64,000 nt of DNA, taken from positions 18,104,001 through 18,168,000 of the forward strand of contig NC_090780.1 of the NCBI RefSeq assembly GCF_040054535.1. Reading direction: 5' to 3'. The stretch comes from Antennarius striatus (taxonomy: Eukaryota; Chordata; Actinopteri; Lophiiformes; Antennariidae). The notes beneath the pieces are model-generated. The model worked only from the letters and a program-made list of their open reading frames with translations, ran no database searches and was not told where the DNA came from. This document shows, one piece after another, positions 27,770-41,612 of this stretch; position 1 is the first letter of the stretch; the number at the start of each line of letters is the position of its first letter. A program made the translations under genes and the position numbers.

Positions 27770-28330
27770 GTCATTCTTCCAAGTTCATTTCTGCAGCATA
27801 CAGGTCTCTACCCCCCATTTATCTAATGTACGGTGCATGAACATGCAAGCCTTTTTAAGTACTGGATGGCTTTTCCTTTCTTTTTCTTATTTTTACTGAC
27901 TTCTTGCACAAGATCTTTGAAAGTCTTTTTCAGTGTGCGGCTTTATGGCTGTTCCATTCATCTCTTACTGCTTCTAACAAATGGTCAGTGCCCCCAAAAA
28001 TTTCTACCAACTAGCTTGCCCTTGATATACATCCAAACAATCTCCATGTGGGTTAAGATCTGGTGACTGGCCAGGCTAGAACATCACCAACATGATGAGA
28101 ATGTTGCTCAAACCTTAACTTTTTTTTATTTTTGTTGTGGGTTGTGGCACATTATCTTGTTGAAAAATGGCCTGTTGTCTTTTAGCTCTGCTACGCAAGT
28201 TTGTCAGGCTTTGAAACAAACATTTTTGTGACATCTTTTGGTACTGCTGTTGAATTAACGGACTTTTTACATCAGACCACCAGATGGAGAAAACACCTCA
28301 ATACCTTAATTCCACCTCCTCAATGTTTCA
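27770..28330 (-). pseudogene. Decayed Tc1/mariner transposase remnant
   Basis: The minus strand, in several frames, shows pieces of a Tc1-type DDE transposase in the correct order: a Gly-rich start with GCF-like block, then FQQDNVPQ (the second catalytic Asp region), then a degraded AWP..SPDLNP-type block reading QILTHMEIVWMYIKGKL, then LLEAVRDEW near the C-terminus. In-frame stops and frameshifts separate them, so no functional protein is possible. It is a different, older family from the Tc1 copy 500 bp to the right. Terminal repeats were not identified. Confidence 0.65.
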
Positions 28331-28844
28331 CACTTGAGTAGAGTTCAGAGGTTGAATTCTACCAACAACCCTTAATTATTTATACCTGTAAATCAAAACA
28401 GATATGCAGTGATTTTATTTTTAACAACTGATAAAAAGAAACAAATATTCCACTCAGTGAATTTTGCTTACTTGAGGTTAATGAACCTGCACAAATCTGT
28501 CCTCAGACTCCCTGCACAGTCAACACTCCACCACAAGCAGCACTTACTACTATAGTGTTGAGAATGAAATTTGAAAACAATGAATAATTTCTTTGTTTTT
28601 TCAAAGGAATTAAAATTTATTTGGATGCATTAAACCCTCTATGGAGCTAGCCTTTGCCTTAGGTTGCTAGCTAAACAAAAGCAGCAGATGCGGCTTACGC
28701 TTCTACTCATGTATACTTATGAGTGCTGTGCACAGATACAACTTCATGCAAATAACTCCTTTCATCTTGTATAGATCAATTGTAACAACAGTTGTTGATA
28801 TGCCAATTTAAAGGTTTTATATGTATATCTCATAAAATTATCTA

Positions 28845-30281
28845 CACTCAACAAAAATATAAATGCAACACTTTTGTTTTTGCTCCCATGTTTAATGAAA
28901 CGGACTTAAAGATCTATAATTCATTCCAGATACACAATATTACCATTTCTCTCAAACATTGTTCACAAATCTGTCTAAATGTGTGATAGTGAGCACTTCT
29001 GTTTTGCTGAGATAATCCATCCCACCTCACAGGTGTGCCACATCAAGATGCTGATCTGACATCATGATCAGTGCACAGGTGTACCTTATACTGCCCACAA
29101 TAAAGGGCCACTCTGAAATGTGCAGGGGTTTGTTTTTTTTTGCTTTATTGGGGGTCTGGGGACTCAGAACCAGTCAGTATCTGGTGTGACCACCACTTGC
29201 CTCATGCAGTGCAACACATCTTCTTCGCATAGAGTTAATCAGATTGTCAATTGTGTCCTGTGGAATGTTGGTCCACTCCTCTTCAATGGCTGTGCGAAGT
29301 TGCTGGATATTAGTGGGAACTGGTACACGCTGTCATATACGCCGGTCAAGCACATCCCAAACATGCTCAATGGGTGACATGTCCGGTGAGTATGCTGGCC
29401 ATGCAAGAACTGGGACATTTTCAGCTTCCAAGAATTGTGTACAGGTCCTTGCAACATGGGGCCGTGCCTTATCTTACTGAAACATGAGGTGATGTTCATG
29501 GATGTATGGCACAACAACGGGCCTCAGGATCTCATCATGGTATCTCTGTGCATTCAAAATGCCATCAATAAAATGCACCTGTGTTCTTCATCCATAACAG
29601 ATGCCTGCCTATAACATAACCCCATTACCACCATGGGCCACTGGATCCACAACATTGACATCAGCAAAGCGCTCACCCACACGACGCCACACACGCTGTC
29701 TGCCATCTGCCCTGAACAATGTAAATCGAGATTCTTCCGTGAAGAGAACACCTCTCCAACATGCCAGACGCCATCGAATGTGAGCATTTGCCCACTCAAG
29801 TCTGTTACAGCGACGATCTGGAGTCAGGTTAAGACCCCGATGAGGACGACGAGCATGCAGCTGAGCTTCCCTGAGACGGTTTCTGACAGTTTGTGCAGAA
29901 ATAGTGCAACAGATCTGGTTGACATTCCTGCGGCCAGCATGCCAATTGCACGCTCCCTCAATGCTTGTGGCATCTGTGGCATTTTGCTGTGAGACAAAAC
30001 TGCACATTTCAGAGTGGCCTTTTAGTGTAGACAGTATAAGGTACACCTGTGCACTGATCATGTTGTCAGATCAGCATCTTGATGTGGCACACCTGTGAGG
30101 TGGGATGGATTATCTCAGCAAAGCAGAAGTGCTCACTATCACACATTTAGACAGATCTGAGAACAATGTTTGAGAGAAATGGTAATATTGTGTATCTGGA
30201 ATGAATTATAGATCTTTAAGTCGATCTTCATGAAAAGTGGGAGCAAAAACAATAGTGTTGCGTTTATATTTTTGTTGAGTG
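28845..30281 (-). mobile_element. Tc1-family transposon with ~280-bp terminal inverted repeats
   Basis: Both ends begin CACTCAACAAAAATATAAA (the right end inverted, with one or two differences) and are flanked by TA dinucleotides at 28,843-28,844 and 30,282-30,283, the Tc1/mariner target duplication. The terminal repeats are long: about 28,845-29,124 on the left and 30,000-30,281 on the right, still highly similar over their whole length. Between them lies a minus-strand transposase. High similarity of the two arms indicates a moderately recent insertion; the element itself is defective because of the damaged coding region. Confidence 0.95.
29174..29982 (-). pseudogene. Tc1 transposase, internally deleted
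   Basis: It starts at an ATG (29,982) with MPQMPQALRERAIGMLAAG and ends with a GGHTRY-like C-terminus and TGA at 29,174. The middle keeps blocks such as ISAQTVRNRLREAQLHARRP, LEWANAHIRWRL, FTEESRFTLFRADGRQ (first catalytic Asp region, here Glu in place of the usual Asp) and RVWRRVGERFADVNVVD. The N-terminal helix-turn-helix portion is largely missing: the sequence jumps after about 20 residues and changes frame. The 809-bp span is about 200 bp short of the roughly 1-kb family norm. It should be inactive, although the ends could still be mobilised in trans. Confidence 0.9.
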
Positions 30282-30893
30282 TATTTGTGGACATTACATG
30301 TCCTTAATTTGTTGAGAAGCACATCCAAACTTTTAGAGACTACAGTGTACCAGTTTTCATCTTCTTTGATGACCCCAAAAAGTTATGCCAACCTTGTTTT
30401 TACCCCTAAGGCATGGAACAGCTACAAAAAGCACAGCAATTCACCATATTTACATTCAGATGCATTTGTCCAAAAATATTCATGCAGCAATCCCTGTGAT
30501 AAAAAGCCTGATTTTCCACATTTCTTTTCTCCATTCAACATTTCTGAAATAAATTCAAACCAAAAGAATATCTACTGAACTTGAGTTTCCCTTTTTTCCC
30601 AGTGCTGCTTCAGGCACACACCCTCCTCATACATAGCTCCACGAGAATTTTAAAAAATCTCTTCTGCATGTGCATGAGTGTCATGGACATATGTGTTTTA
30701 TTGAACATTGTTAAGAGGGTGACATTGTAAGACAGGGAGAATACACTTGTGAGACTGAGAGATCAAAGGGAAGCATGTCATTGTGAATTCTTACATTTCT
30801 TTGCCTAAGCCAGTGCTGGAGACCGACACTGTGACTTGATGAATACTGCATTCAGTTTTGTAAGAAATTGTCTGTTTTGTATGTGTGATAGAG

Positions 30894-30924
<31 letters not shown>

Positions 30925-31015
30925 TAATAATAAAAAATAAACAGACATCCAACAAAGAAGTCCTCCACACTAATCTACCAAAGAGCAAAAGTGTGTAAAT
31001 TGTGTAAGTGCAAGT

Positions 31016-31163
<148 letters not shown>

Positions 31164-33118
31164 GGCCTTATTTCTAGAGCACTAACATCTAGCTAAGGGT
31201 GTGTTTAAAATGCCTTCATTGATTACCACATATCTAGCTATCAACAATTCAAAAGAAGACCAAAATTGAAAACTGTTTTGCTTGTTGTTAGTCAATGGTT
31301 TAACAGTCACCTGAAACAACTGGGAAACAACAAGCTCAGAGACTCATACATCATCAATTTGTACACAAAATATTCATGGAAATCCATATAGCGGTGATAT
31401 TTCAGACTAAGGTCGCAGATTGACTAAAGCAAATAGCTCAGAGAGAACTCAAGGCAGAGAATAAGTCACGGTACACATTAACATTTTACAGCAAAAGACA
31501 GAGGCTGAAGCAGTTAAGGACAAGGCCATTTGGTGGAGGTATGAAAATGGAGGAAGGTATATTGATGAAAGGATGGCAAAAAGACTATTTAAGATATGTG
31601 CAAAAAAGAGAAATAGAGGTTAAATGATTTTTTGAGAAAAGACACCATAAATGAGGATGTGAGACATTCATTCCCTGTTGGAACAGTTTGTGATATGCTA
31701 ACCATAGCGGAACCTATGCTTCAACATATAGGCTTATACAATTAAGCTCATAGATTCCCAGAACCAATCTAGAAAATGTCTCAAATCCTCACCAGTAAGT
31801 CCATTTACTGCAGCCGAGCAAGCAGCACTACAGAATTATGACACTGTCATAACGGCTAATGTAATTAGTCTGTGGTTATAAAAAAGGAAAGTGGGTAATG
31901 AATTGTTTAATTCTAGAGAGAAAAATAATCCATTTTCCTGCTTAAAAGTTCTATTATATCAGCGCAACACGGTTCATGGAGAATCTCTCCAAGTTAAGAT
32001 GTCAAGCTTGTTAAATGGCGTTTGTGTGTTTCCCACAATGTGATGGACAATTTTTGTATTAACACTTGAACGCAGAACAGTATCTGCACAATTATGCACA
32101 AACACAACCTTGAAGCATCATAACTCCCTGTCCTTTTGGAATTGTCAGACTGATCTCCACTTGAGGTGATTAGGAGGTGGAGGGACTCTGGGTGGGACTG
32201 CCTCAGGTCTTTTACCGAGGGGCCCGTATAGATTCTCCTGTCTGCTGGAGGGTGAAATAAGCCCAGGTACAGCATACTGAGCAGCAGTGTAGTGAGCACA
32301 GATGGATAACTCTTCCACCTTTAGCCCTCCTGCATGTTTCCGAGCTGATAAATTGCATATCTGGTCTAGGAGTGTGGTGCGGCAAAGGTCCTCCAGTTAT
32401 TCTTTTTGGTTGAGAGGTGCTCAGCTGGTAAGTGTTAGGATGGTGGTGATGCTATTGGTGGCTGCGAGGCATCATCACTACATTTACTGCTTTACTTGCA
32501 GGTGAATTTTGCTTTGCTTTCCATGAGTGGTTTGAGATCAATCAGGCATTAAAGCTCCATGCCTTAAGAGGATTACATACCATAACTCTGGGAACGCTCA
32601 TAAGTAAACTGGGTAAATAGGTAAACTGTATGATTTGCAAAGGCACATGTTAAAGTGAAAGTGCGGTGTCCTCATATTGAGGCTACAGTATGACAAACTG
32701 TAATATCCAGCACTGTTTAACAACCCACAGCATCACCTCTCCCCTAGAGTAAAAAAGCCTACAACTTTCATCAGACTGATTTAGATGCAAATGGTGTGCT
32801 CACACATGGCGGAAATGACACTTGTTTCCTATTTTCTTACCCCCACCCCCCTAACCGTGCATTGCTTTGCAAATTAAGTGGAGTGTTTGTGACAGCTTGA
32901 TGCTGGCAGACGCAACAGCAAGCAGTGCTTTGGATTGCAAATGTTCCCTGAGGGGGCCAGCCCTGGTTTGATATACTTAATAAACTTCAAATCCGACAGG
33001 CTGGCAGAGGCAGCACAGCGCTGCTTATTCCGCTCCCTTCCCACAGTGAGATATGGGACCCTGTGGAAATGGGAATGGGGAAAGTTTAGACACTTTTCTA
33101 GAAAGGATCAGCAAAGAA

Positions 33119-33338
<220 letters not shown>

Positions 33339-36300
33339 TTGTGTCAGCTTGTTATAGGGGACTGAACACGCTGTAGAGGTACAGGAGTGTGTATATGTCA
33401 AAGACTGGCACAGTGGCACTAGCACATAAAGAGGCATCTACAGGGGGTGGACACAATAACACTAAATCCTAGCAATGTTATGCAACCCAGTACAATAAAC
33501 ATGTTTTCTCTATGAATCTTATATAATTTCTATAGTTGTGTTTAATATTTTTAGACTAGTGTAAATGTTTGTTTGGATGGATGCATGGATGGATGGATTA
33601 ATTTGGTATGTATTGCATGGATGTGATCTGATGTGAAAGTCTTTTGGTTCCTCATCATCCTTCTACAACATTTCCAGCTGTTATGTTATAAACATGACCC
33701 ATTCCATGGAAGAGAAAAACTTACCAGCAGGAAAGTCCCAAAGTATAATCCTGCAATATCTCTAAGGAGTTTGCTTTAATCCTCCCAGAGTAAATTAAAG
33801 TGAGAAATTGAATTAAAAGCTTTTCTCATCCTATAAAACTTACAGTGAACAAAGTGTCCTCCAGAGGACAAATATGTTAGTCTCATTTGTTGTATCCTCA
33901 TACATACATGCAGTGATTGATGTTGAATGGAACAGAATGCACAGAACTGAATACCGAATGCATGTAAGCCTCATTATCTAGACATGGTAAATGCTTACCA
34001 CGACCTCATAATTTCTTGTCAAAATAACATTGATCTGCATTTCGAATAATGCAGGTTATTTCCAGACTTAAAAAAGAGATAAGGATGAGGGTAGGAAGAG
34101 AAAATTAGTGTGGCCATTAGAGATAAACAGAATGGATGTGGATTTCAGGATCACATTCTTGAACAAATGTAAGCTAGTTTAAGTAAATAAAATCGATTAT
34201 AATGAATGGTGCTGTATGAGCATTAACTATTTTATAACAATTTTAAATACCATATGTGTTATTAAACACTTACCAAGTTGTAAATGTATGTAGCACATGA
34301 AATGTCAGGCCAATGTGACACAAGATATTGTCACATGGCGGAAGCTAACCAATCACAAGACTCCATAAATGAGGCAAGGGTTTTGTTTTGGGTTGTGTTT
34401 TTTTTTTTCACAATTAGAATTAACACTGATACAGATTAAATCAAGAGTCCAAGAACATACATGTTGATGTTATAAAGTCATGTCAGGCATTTAATTATGC
34501 CAGTTGTAATTCTTCTATATCTACTGTGTCCATAAACTGATGTACAATAAACACTTAATGCTCAGAGGTGTGTGAGAGAAATAAAGAACTGGCAACTAAA
34601 ATCTGCTGCTTTATGTTTAATAAGTGCACAATGGATAATGTATAACCATTGTATATGGCTAGAATGGACTACATATTACATAAAAACAAAAAACTGGGTG
34701 GGTGTTGTATTTTCAGCATATGTGGAAAAGAATCAATATCCCGCAGTTACATCAATAATTGACCTTGTTTAGCTCTCTCTGTGACTTGAGGACCTTTATT
34801 GTACGTAGTCCTGTCAATTTTTTTTTTATAAATCTTTATTTCTCTTTGTCCATAAACCCCCTCGGAATTCCTTCCAGAAATCTGTTCTAAATATATCAAT
34901 TTTCTATAAGATTTATGTCTTCTATAAATTCTGGCAATAGTTCAACCTAAAAAATTGCTGAGCGGTTGCTCTCTTTTCATATGGCTTAACGCATGACGGT
35001 CAGGAATGTGGATTACAATTCACTTTGTGATTAGACTCTTTGAAAACAGAATTTCAAACAAGCAAGTGACCTTTCTGCTTGATGCTGCAGAGCAACTGCA
35101 GTGAAAATGTGTCTGAAGTCTGGGTGACGTGAGTTTGGTAATTGTGAACCTCTCTCCCCTTTTCTCCACTGGCTGGGGAACCGGCAAGCGTGTGCTGAAG
35201 TTGTGAGAAGCTCTACCATTCCCTCTAATAAGCCCCTGTGGGACCAGCATGAACATTGCTGCAAGTACACGCAAGCTGTCTGCAAAATGAGAGCGGTAGC
35301 TACTTTTTTTGTGGGTGGGTCGGGGCTTAACAAGGCAAGTGTGAACATTCCCAGTTATAGACTAATGACCTAATATTGCTTTCCATGACAGGTTATTGCC
35401 AAACACTGCAGGGTTACAATAAGATGTCACATTCAATTATGGCAAGGTGTTCTGTCACAGGTCAAAAAGTTTCCACTGGTGTTGTGATGTGGGACGTCAG
35501 GACATTGGTGGGTAGTGGCAAAGTTCAGAACTTCCTAGCTCTCATCAGCATCTTAAATCTGCCTTGCTTTCTGTAGAGCAAGGTTTTAGATGCTGTCTGC
35601 AGTCTGCTCTTTTGAGGGGAAAATAAATATAATCAACAAATTTTCATTTTTAAATAAGATTAAGAGGAGATCTGAAGGAGCCATTTTCTCATTCCCAGAG
35701 TGAAACCTGACCCCTCCAGTGTGGTATTTCTACTTGACCCTATCTGCTGACACACAGGCCACCGCCGGTTTGTTGTGCTCTCCAGCCAAGGCACACAATG
35801 AAGGCGAATAGAATGTCATCAGGTGCTGGAGATGGTGGAGTTGGTGTAATTAATTTTCTGGGAGCCTTGGCCCCAGAGCTCCAGAGCCTTTTCCTTTCAT
35901 TTTATATCAGGTTAAAGAATCTCCCCTATTGCAACTCGTGGTTCTGCTGGAGGGGGTCTCTGGCCTTATCTATAGCCCAGTCTTATCTCTGCCTTGTCCC
36001 TGCAGCCTGACTGTGGGAAGATTAGCTCTCCACCTCTTGTCTGCTCTGATTTTTCCTTCAGTGAAGACAGAAAGGAGACCAACATAAGCCAAGATTAAGC
36101 TGGTATTGTGGGTGTGCTAGCCATGTTTTTCTGGAGGACTTCTAGATCTATGGTGGCTTTGGATAAAAGTCAAACAGGTTGAGTTAGAGTTTTTATTTTT
36201 ACAGTGATTATACTGGGGAAAGTATAAATAAAGTTTGCTGGGAAAAATATAGAGCCTTCTCATAGAGCCAATATTTCCATTATAAAGCCTGTGTAATTTA

Positions 36301-36508
36301 TATTTCATATTCCTGATGGCGCCAATTAAAACACAAGACAGGAAATGTGTTGTGTCCAAAGCTTTGTTAAGACCAGTCTGGTGTAGACATGGGTCAGTTG
36401 TTTGCTCTCAGCTGTCACAGAGGAGCGCTAAAAGCAGGAAGACTGTGATGAAGGGATCTTCTAGGGGAGATCACTAGCTCAGCCAATTAGCTGCTGAAAG
36501 GCTGGCAT

Positions 36509-36522
36509 TGACCTTTGACCCC
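36509..36522 (-). promoter_or_regulatory. DR1-like nuclear receptor element
   Basis: TGACCTTTGACCCC is, on the minus strand, a direct repeat of two AGGTCA-like half-sites with one spacer base. That is the arrangement bound by HNF4, COUP-TF or RXR heterodimers. One base deviates from the ideal. There is no nearby gene, so any role would be as a distal element; this is inference. Confidence 0.3.
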
Positions 36523-37255
36523 CCTTGCTGTACTTTCATTCAGCAGAGAGATCCCATTTTGTTCATTAAGCCCAGTGTGTCATATTCTCTGCTGTCTACA
36601 GCTTACAAGCATCAGAGGAAGGGCAAGACCACAAATTGTCCAATTACAATTTCACTTCAACGTTTTGACATTTAGAAGAAAAAGAAGAGAAGGCAGTTTC
36701 TCCAGAAGACTACGGAGAAAAAAAGATTGTTCAATTCTTTTGCTGAGATAAATATCCATAGACCTTTTTGACCTTCTCATAAATGTTTCTCTTCAAGGAT
36801 TCAGAGTCATAATCATATTGACATCTTATGGATTGGACTGTTCTAAGTCTCACCAGATGATGTGAGTTACTATCATTTATCTGATTGAGGATAAGTTTGT
36901 TAAAACTTTACAAAGATAAGAACAGCCACCGGTCATTACCTCCACCGAGGAGATGGTGAATCTTCTCTGCTGTTGTCCTTTATTTGTCTGTTTGTCACCA
37001 GGATTTGGATGGACTTGGAGAAGTAAGTTATAATCAGACACAATGTATTTTCAAATATACAAGTCCAAAAATTGGTAAGAATGATCCAAAAACTTCTGTA
37101 AGGCAGTTGAATTGAAATTTAAAAATAATGTTTACACTTAAGTAACTCAAGCAAGAATCATTGAATTTTTCACAATGCTAGTTTGTTTTTAAGTCATAAC
37201 ATGATGCATATTGACACTAAACAATATTACACTATTGCAATCATTTTTATACTTA

Positions 37256-37609
37256 CAGTGCGCCCTCGCGCATTCACGCATCAACGCTCGCGACTTCAAC
37301 TCATCGCAGAGTTTTGGTAGGCAGTCACATGATACCATACACGTATTCTATTGGCTGACGGCATCCGGAAGTGCGCTACGTTCCGTGAGTCCCGGACTTA
37401 CGTGAGACACAAAAGTGCTTTAAATAGTCGATAAGAGTGTGGGAAAAGGTAATACAGACAGAAGGTGGTTTAATATCAGTATGGGGAGGGTTCATAAAGG
37501 TTTAAATTACCATAAATAATCAGATAAATAGTTTGCATCTCTGTCGCGGAATTCGTTAATCACGTATGGTTCCTGGAATACATTAACCGCAAAGAACGAG
37601 GGTGATCTG
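37256..37609. mobile_element. pogo/Tigger-like MITE, 354 bp
   Basis: It starts CAGTGCGCCCTCGCG and ends, inverted, CAGATCACCCTCGTTC, giving an imperfect terminal repeat of about 14 bp with a shared CCCTCG. TA dinucleotides flank it at 37,254-37,255 and 37,610-37,611. The interior is unusually rich in CpG for this neighbourhood and encodes nothing. CAGTN3CCCTCG-type ends with TA duplication are characteristic of pogo/Tigger-derived MITEs. A second copy begins at 63,831. Confidence 0.8.
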
Positions 37610-39733
37610 TATGACCTTTTTTGTATTTAAATGACTTCAAGATTACGGCCTTGATACACTTCCCTATGTAGAAAAGAGTCCACCTTTGTAGACGTGAGGC
37701 ATCAAAAGCATAACTAGTGGAATTAAGTTATCATTCTGTAAGGATTTGTGTAAACACAAAGGAGTGTTTTTGGTGACAATTTTGCATTCCAGCATTAGTG
37801 TGTACATCTGATGAAAACTGTAGGTGGGGACCATTCAGTGGAGTTCATACCTCCACTAAGGCTCGGTAGTCTGATTAAATTAAGCAGTAATGAAAATTTC
37901 AACAAACGTGTACAATCAAATCAGCTGCCCCCGGGGTTCTGTAAAAGTAAATGGGGGCAAGGGGTTGGGGGTCATATTTTCTCTTCATATAGATATGCTA
38001 ATGCAGTGGTTTCTTTATTGGCGCAAGTGCCACTCCTCCAAATTTCAACAAGTTTCATTAAAATCTCTTGCGTTTTTCTGTAAACCTGCAAACAGATTGA
38101 TGGAAAAAAACAAACTGACTAATACCTTCAGAAATATTTCCTCTTTGGTAGAGGTAATAATCCATTTAACTTATTTTACCGTGAGCCAGAATTTAAGTGG
38201 AATAACCTCAAATACTATGATGATAGATAAATAAATACGGAAGTTACATGATATGAAGAATGCATTTTCTCAGCCAATACAATATTGTTAAGATAACTGA
38301 TCATTTTATTTTTTGCCTGTAACTCATCAACACCTGCATGTACGTTAAAGGTTACAGGAAAGGTTGCAGATAACTTCTTCTCTCAGGGATTCTGGAGGAC
38401 TGAAGTAGACTGTATGAACTTTATGATTCATGTGACTTTTTTTTTCTGTTTTAAACAGCGTCCCCTTGTTCTTCAGGTGACTGGGAGAATGGAGGTACAC
38501 CATTTTGTTATTAAATTCTATATATTCTTTGTAGGCTGTTGTTGCTCCTGTGGACTAAGATGTTTCGCCCCATCCTCAGGGGGGTTAGAAGATATTGATG
38601 GAATTTTGATGTATGACAGGACAGTTCCTTTAAGTCAATGAAAGCAATCTGGCTTTATTAGCTCTATTTATCGGCTATAATTTCATTACAGTAGCTGTCC
38701 TTAAATGTGTTCATGTATCACAACAAGCTGAGCTGAAACTAGCATTGGAAATCTAACCATACATTAAATATTATCTAAATAGAATGTGTTGAGTGTTGCA
38801 CCAACATACAGCCTCTACTAATTCATCTCGCATAGAATTTGTCTTCCATTTTCCAAAAGATCAGGCAATAACAGTAAAATTTGCTAGAGTGTCAGCTTCC
38901 TATTAAGAGCATCAGCATCAGCTGATCCACGCAGGGTGTGATGAAAATAGAATGCATACAGATGTCGAGCTCAGAGTTAAGATGAACGTGTGAACTGCAT
39001 TTGTGATGACTCTAATTCATACCCTGGGTCGTGTTCACCTTACATGTACTGTAAGTATGAATTCCTATTTGCCTTATTTATTATTTACCCTAGTGGTGAG
39101 ATTGATGTCAGTACCTGAAAAACTGAACCACTCCCGTATCCTAACAACCACAAATGAACAGTACTTGATAGTGTGGAAGAAATGGGTGATATACAGTACA
39201 TGGGTGTGTTTGGCCAGAGGAGAGCTGCTTCATGGCAAGAAGTTGGATAGAGGGTCCAACAGCGCACCCCAGTGGTCAATAGGAAAATTGCAGAGAATAA
39301 TTGAGAAACGTGCCCACGCTAGACTATTTTTGGGGGACTGTAATTGCCAGTTTGAGATTAATTTTGCATAGTAGCACAGCTTCAGTACTTTTTTTTAGCT
39401 TGTAATACAGATAATGGAACAGACTGGCCCAAGTCAGACCAAAGCTGCTTCATTTTAAGGCTGCATTAATAGTCCTCTTTTGTTTAATCGTTTGTTTTGG
39501 TAGGATTTACAAATAATCACTTTTTAAAATGACCATCATACCATCTTGGAGTTCTTTATATAACTCACCAATTCACTTGCAATACATGTTTTTGATGGTG
39601 TGAACTCTTGTTCTTGTTTTGGTTACCATAAATTTTGTCCAGATATTAGTGATAATTACAAATTTTGCGCATAAAATTGATATGTTGGTCACTTAATTAA
39701 TACTTCTATTGCATTTGATAAACAATAGAGCTT

Positions 39734-39846
<113 letters not shown>

Positions 39847-40100
39847 CATTACATAATGGATAAATACTGACACCAAAGGACATAACACAGACACACACTA
39901 CACTAGCAGACACACGTAGCATTAACAGGACATATAATTAATTTTCACTAAAATATAAACAGTATAAAATTAAAATAAACTAAAATATCATAAATAACAA
40001 TAAAATAAACATAAAGTAACATAAATAAAAAGTGCAAGTGAAAATTAGCAGGGGTCCCACATGGTGGGTAAGGTACAGCCTTCTTACAATGTAAGGCGTC

Positions 40101-40206
40101 ACTATCTAATATCACAACATCTAATATCTATCTAATATCACAAAATCTATCTATCTAATATCACAACTATCGAATATCACAACGTCTAATATCTAATATC
40201 TATCTC
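40101..40206. repeat. Irregular tandem of CTAATATCACAA / CTAT units
   Basis: CTAATATCACAA occurs several times, separated by CTAT blocks of variable number. Spacing is irregular and units are short, so this is minisatellite decay rather than a CRISPR array. Confidence 0.75.
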
Positions 40207-40246
40207 AGCGTGCATTTCTGTCATTCAGTCATCTGAATCTAACTTG

Positions 40247-40325
40247 CAGGTGTATTTAGGGTGGATGGTCCCCATCCACCCTAAATACACCTGTAGGTTA
40301 GATCAGACAGGTTATTCTGTCTGAT
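40247..40325. repeat. Two adjacent hairpins
   Basis: CAGGTGTATTTAGGGTGGAT and the next two bases GG form a 22-bp arm paired perfectly, across a 3-base loop, with the following copy ending CACCTG at 40,293. The arms extend outward through ATCTAAC and GTTAGAT after a 3-base mismatch. Immediately after, GATCAGACAG pairs with CTGTCTGATC across a 6-base loop. No coding sequence lies nearby. Confidence 0.88.
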
Positions 40326-40605
40326 CATTTATTGTGTGCCCTATTCTTCCAGCCATATGTTTGCTGTCTGTGTTATAGAGCCAATATATGGGCTGCCTTT
40401 CTTTACCTATCTTTCTGTTTGTCTTTGCCTATCTGTTGTGGAAATGAATTCTGCCCAAATAAAAACTTTTATTTTTTTAACTTTTTTAACAAATGAGAAC
40501 TTCCAGTTCCAAGTACAGTATTTGAAGTTACTATTTGTGTAGATTGGTTTATGATTGAGAAGTTTTGAGACATGGTTTTGAGTTATTTCCTGACATATGG
40601 TCATC

Positions 40606-40658
<53 letters not shown>

Positions 40659-40691
40659 CTGTTAACAATATAATTGTAATAATACACAAAC

Positions 40692-40725
<34 letters not shown>
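40606..40725. repeat. (TTA)n followed by (AAT)n trinucleotide tracts
   Basis: TTA units at 40,606-40,656 and AAT units at 40,691-40,725 are separated by 34 bp. They are mutually complementary and could form one large hairpin. Confidence 0.9.
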
Positions 40726-40729
<4 letters not shown>

Positions 40730-41376
40730 TAATATGTAGCGTGATGATTTCTTGGACATTCATGTTAAAATGCTGCTCCACAGTTTATTTAAACCAACAT
40801 ATAAAGTGTTTTAATTGGGATTATCGACCGGCAGCGACATCACTTTTTGCATCCTATCATCCCATTAGTGCATTAATGTCTATGATGAATATGACGGGCG
40901 TGAGAGTAAAGATTCATCTTCTGGGGAGGAAGTGAACCAGATGTGGCGTCTTGTATCTCATTAGTGGCATGCGACATACTCTTGCCCCTGTTAAAGCAAA
41001 TAAGCTACATTGACTGTGTGCGTGACAGCAGGAGATGAGTACTCAGTTAAGTGGAAAAAAAATAAATCAAAGCATTTGCCATCTTTTGGTGATGAGTTAT
41101 GTTGGGGGGGGGGCAGGGAGGAGAAGATATTAACAGCAAGATGGGGAGTGAGGAGATGGTCTCTGTGGTGGGGACATAGCAACTCAGAAAGAAACAGGGA
41201 GGAAGTGTGTGTTTGGACCAGCTGCACAGCAAATCTGTTTATTCTGCACAATTTGGCATCAAACACAACAGACTGCTGAGTGTTTGTGACTGCTTGTGGT
41301 GCCCCATTAAAATGAAATTTATTGCTGCCTTAAGAGAAGGATTGAATTGCACACTTCTCTCTCTATGCTACATCCT

Positions 41377-41612
<236 letters not shown>

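Noticed and set aside
29609..30061. 150-codon open frame as a separate gene
   Set aside because: It is a piece of the Tc1 transposase, with its upstream part running into the terminal repeat.
40101..40206. CRISPR-like array of CTAATATCACAA units
   Set aside because: Units are short, spacers are absent or CTAT repeats, and the genome is a vertebrate's.
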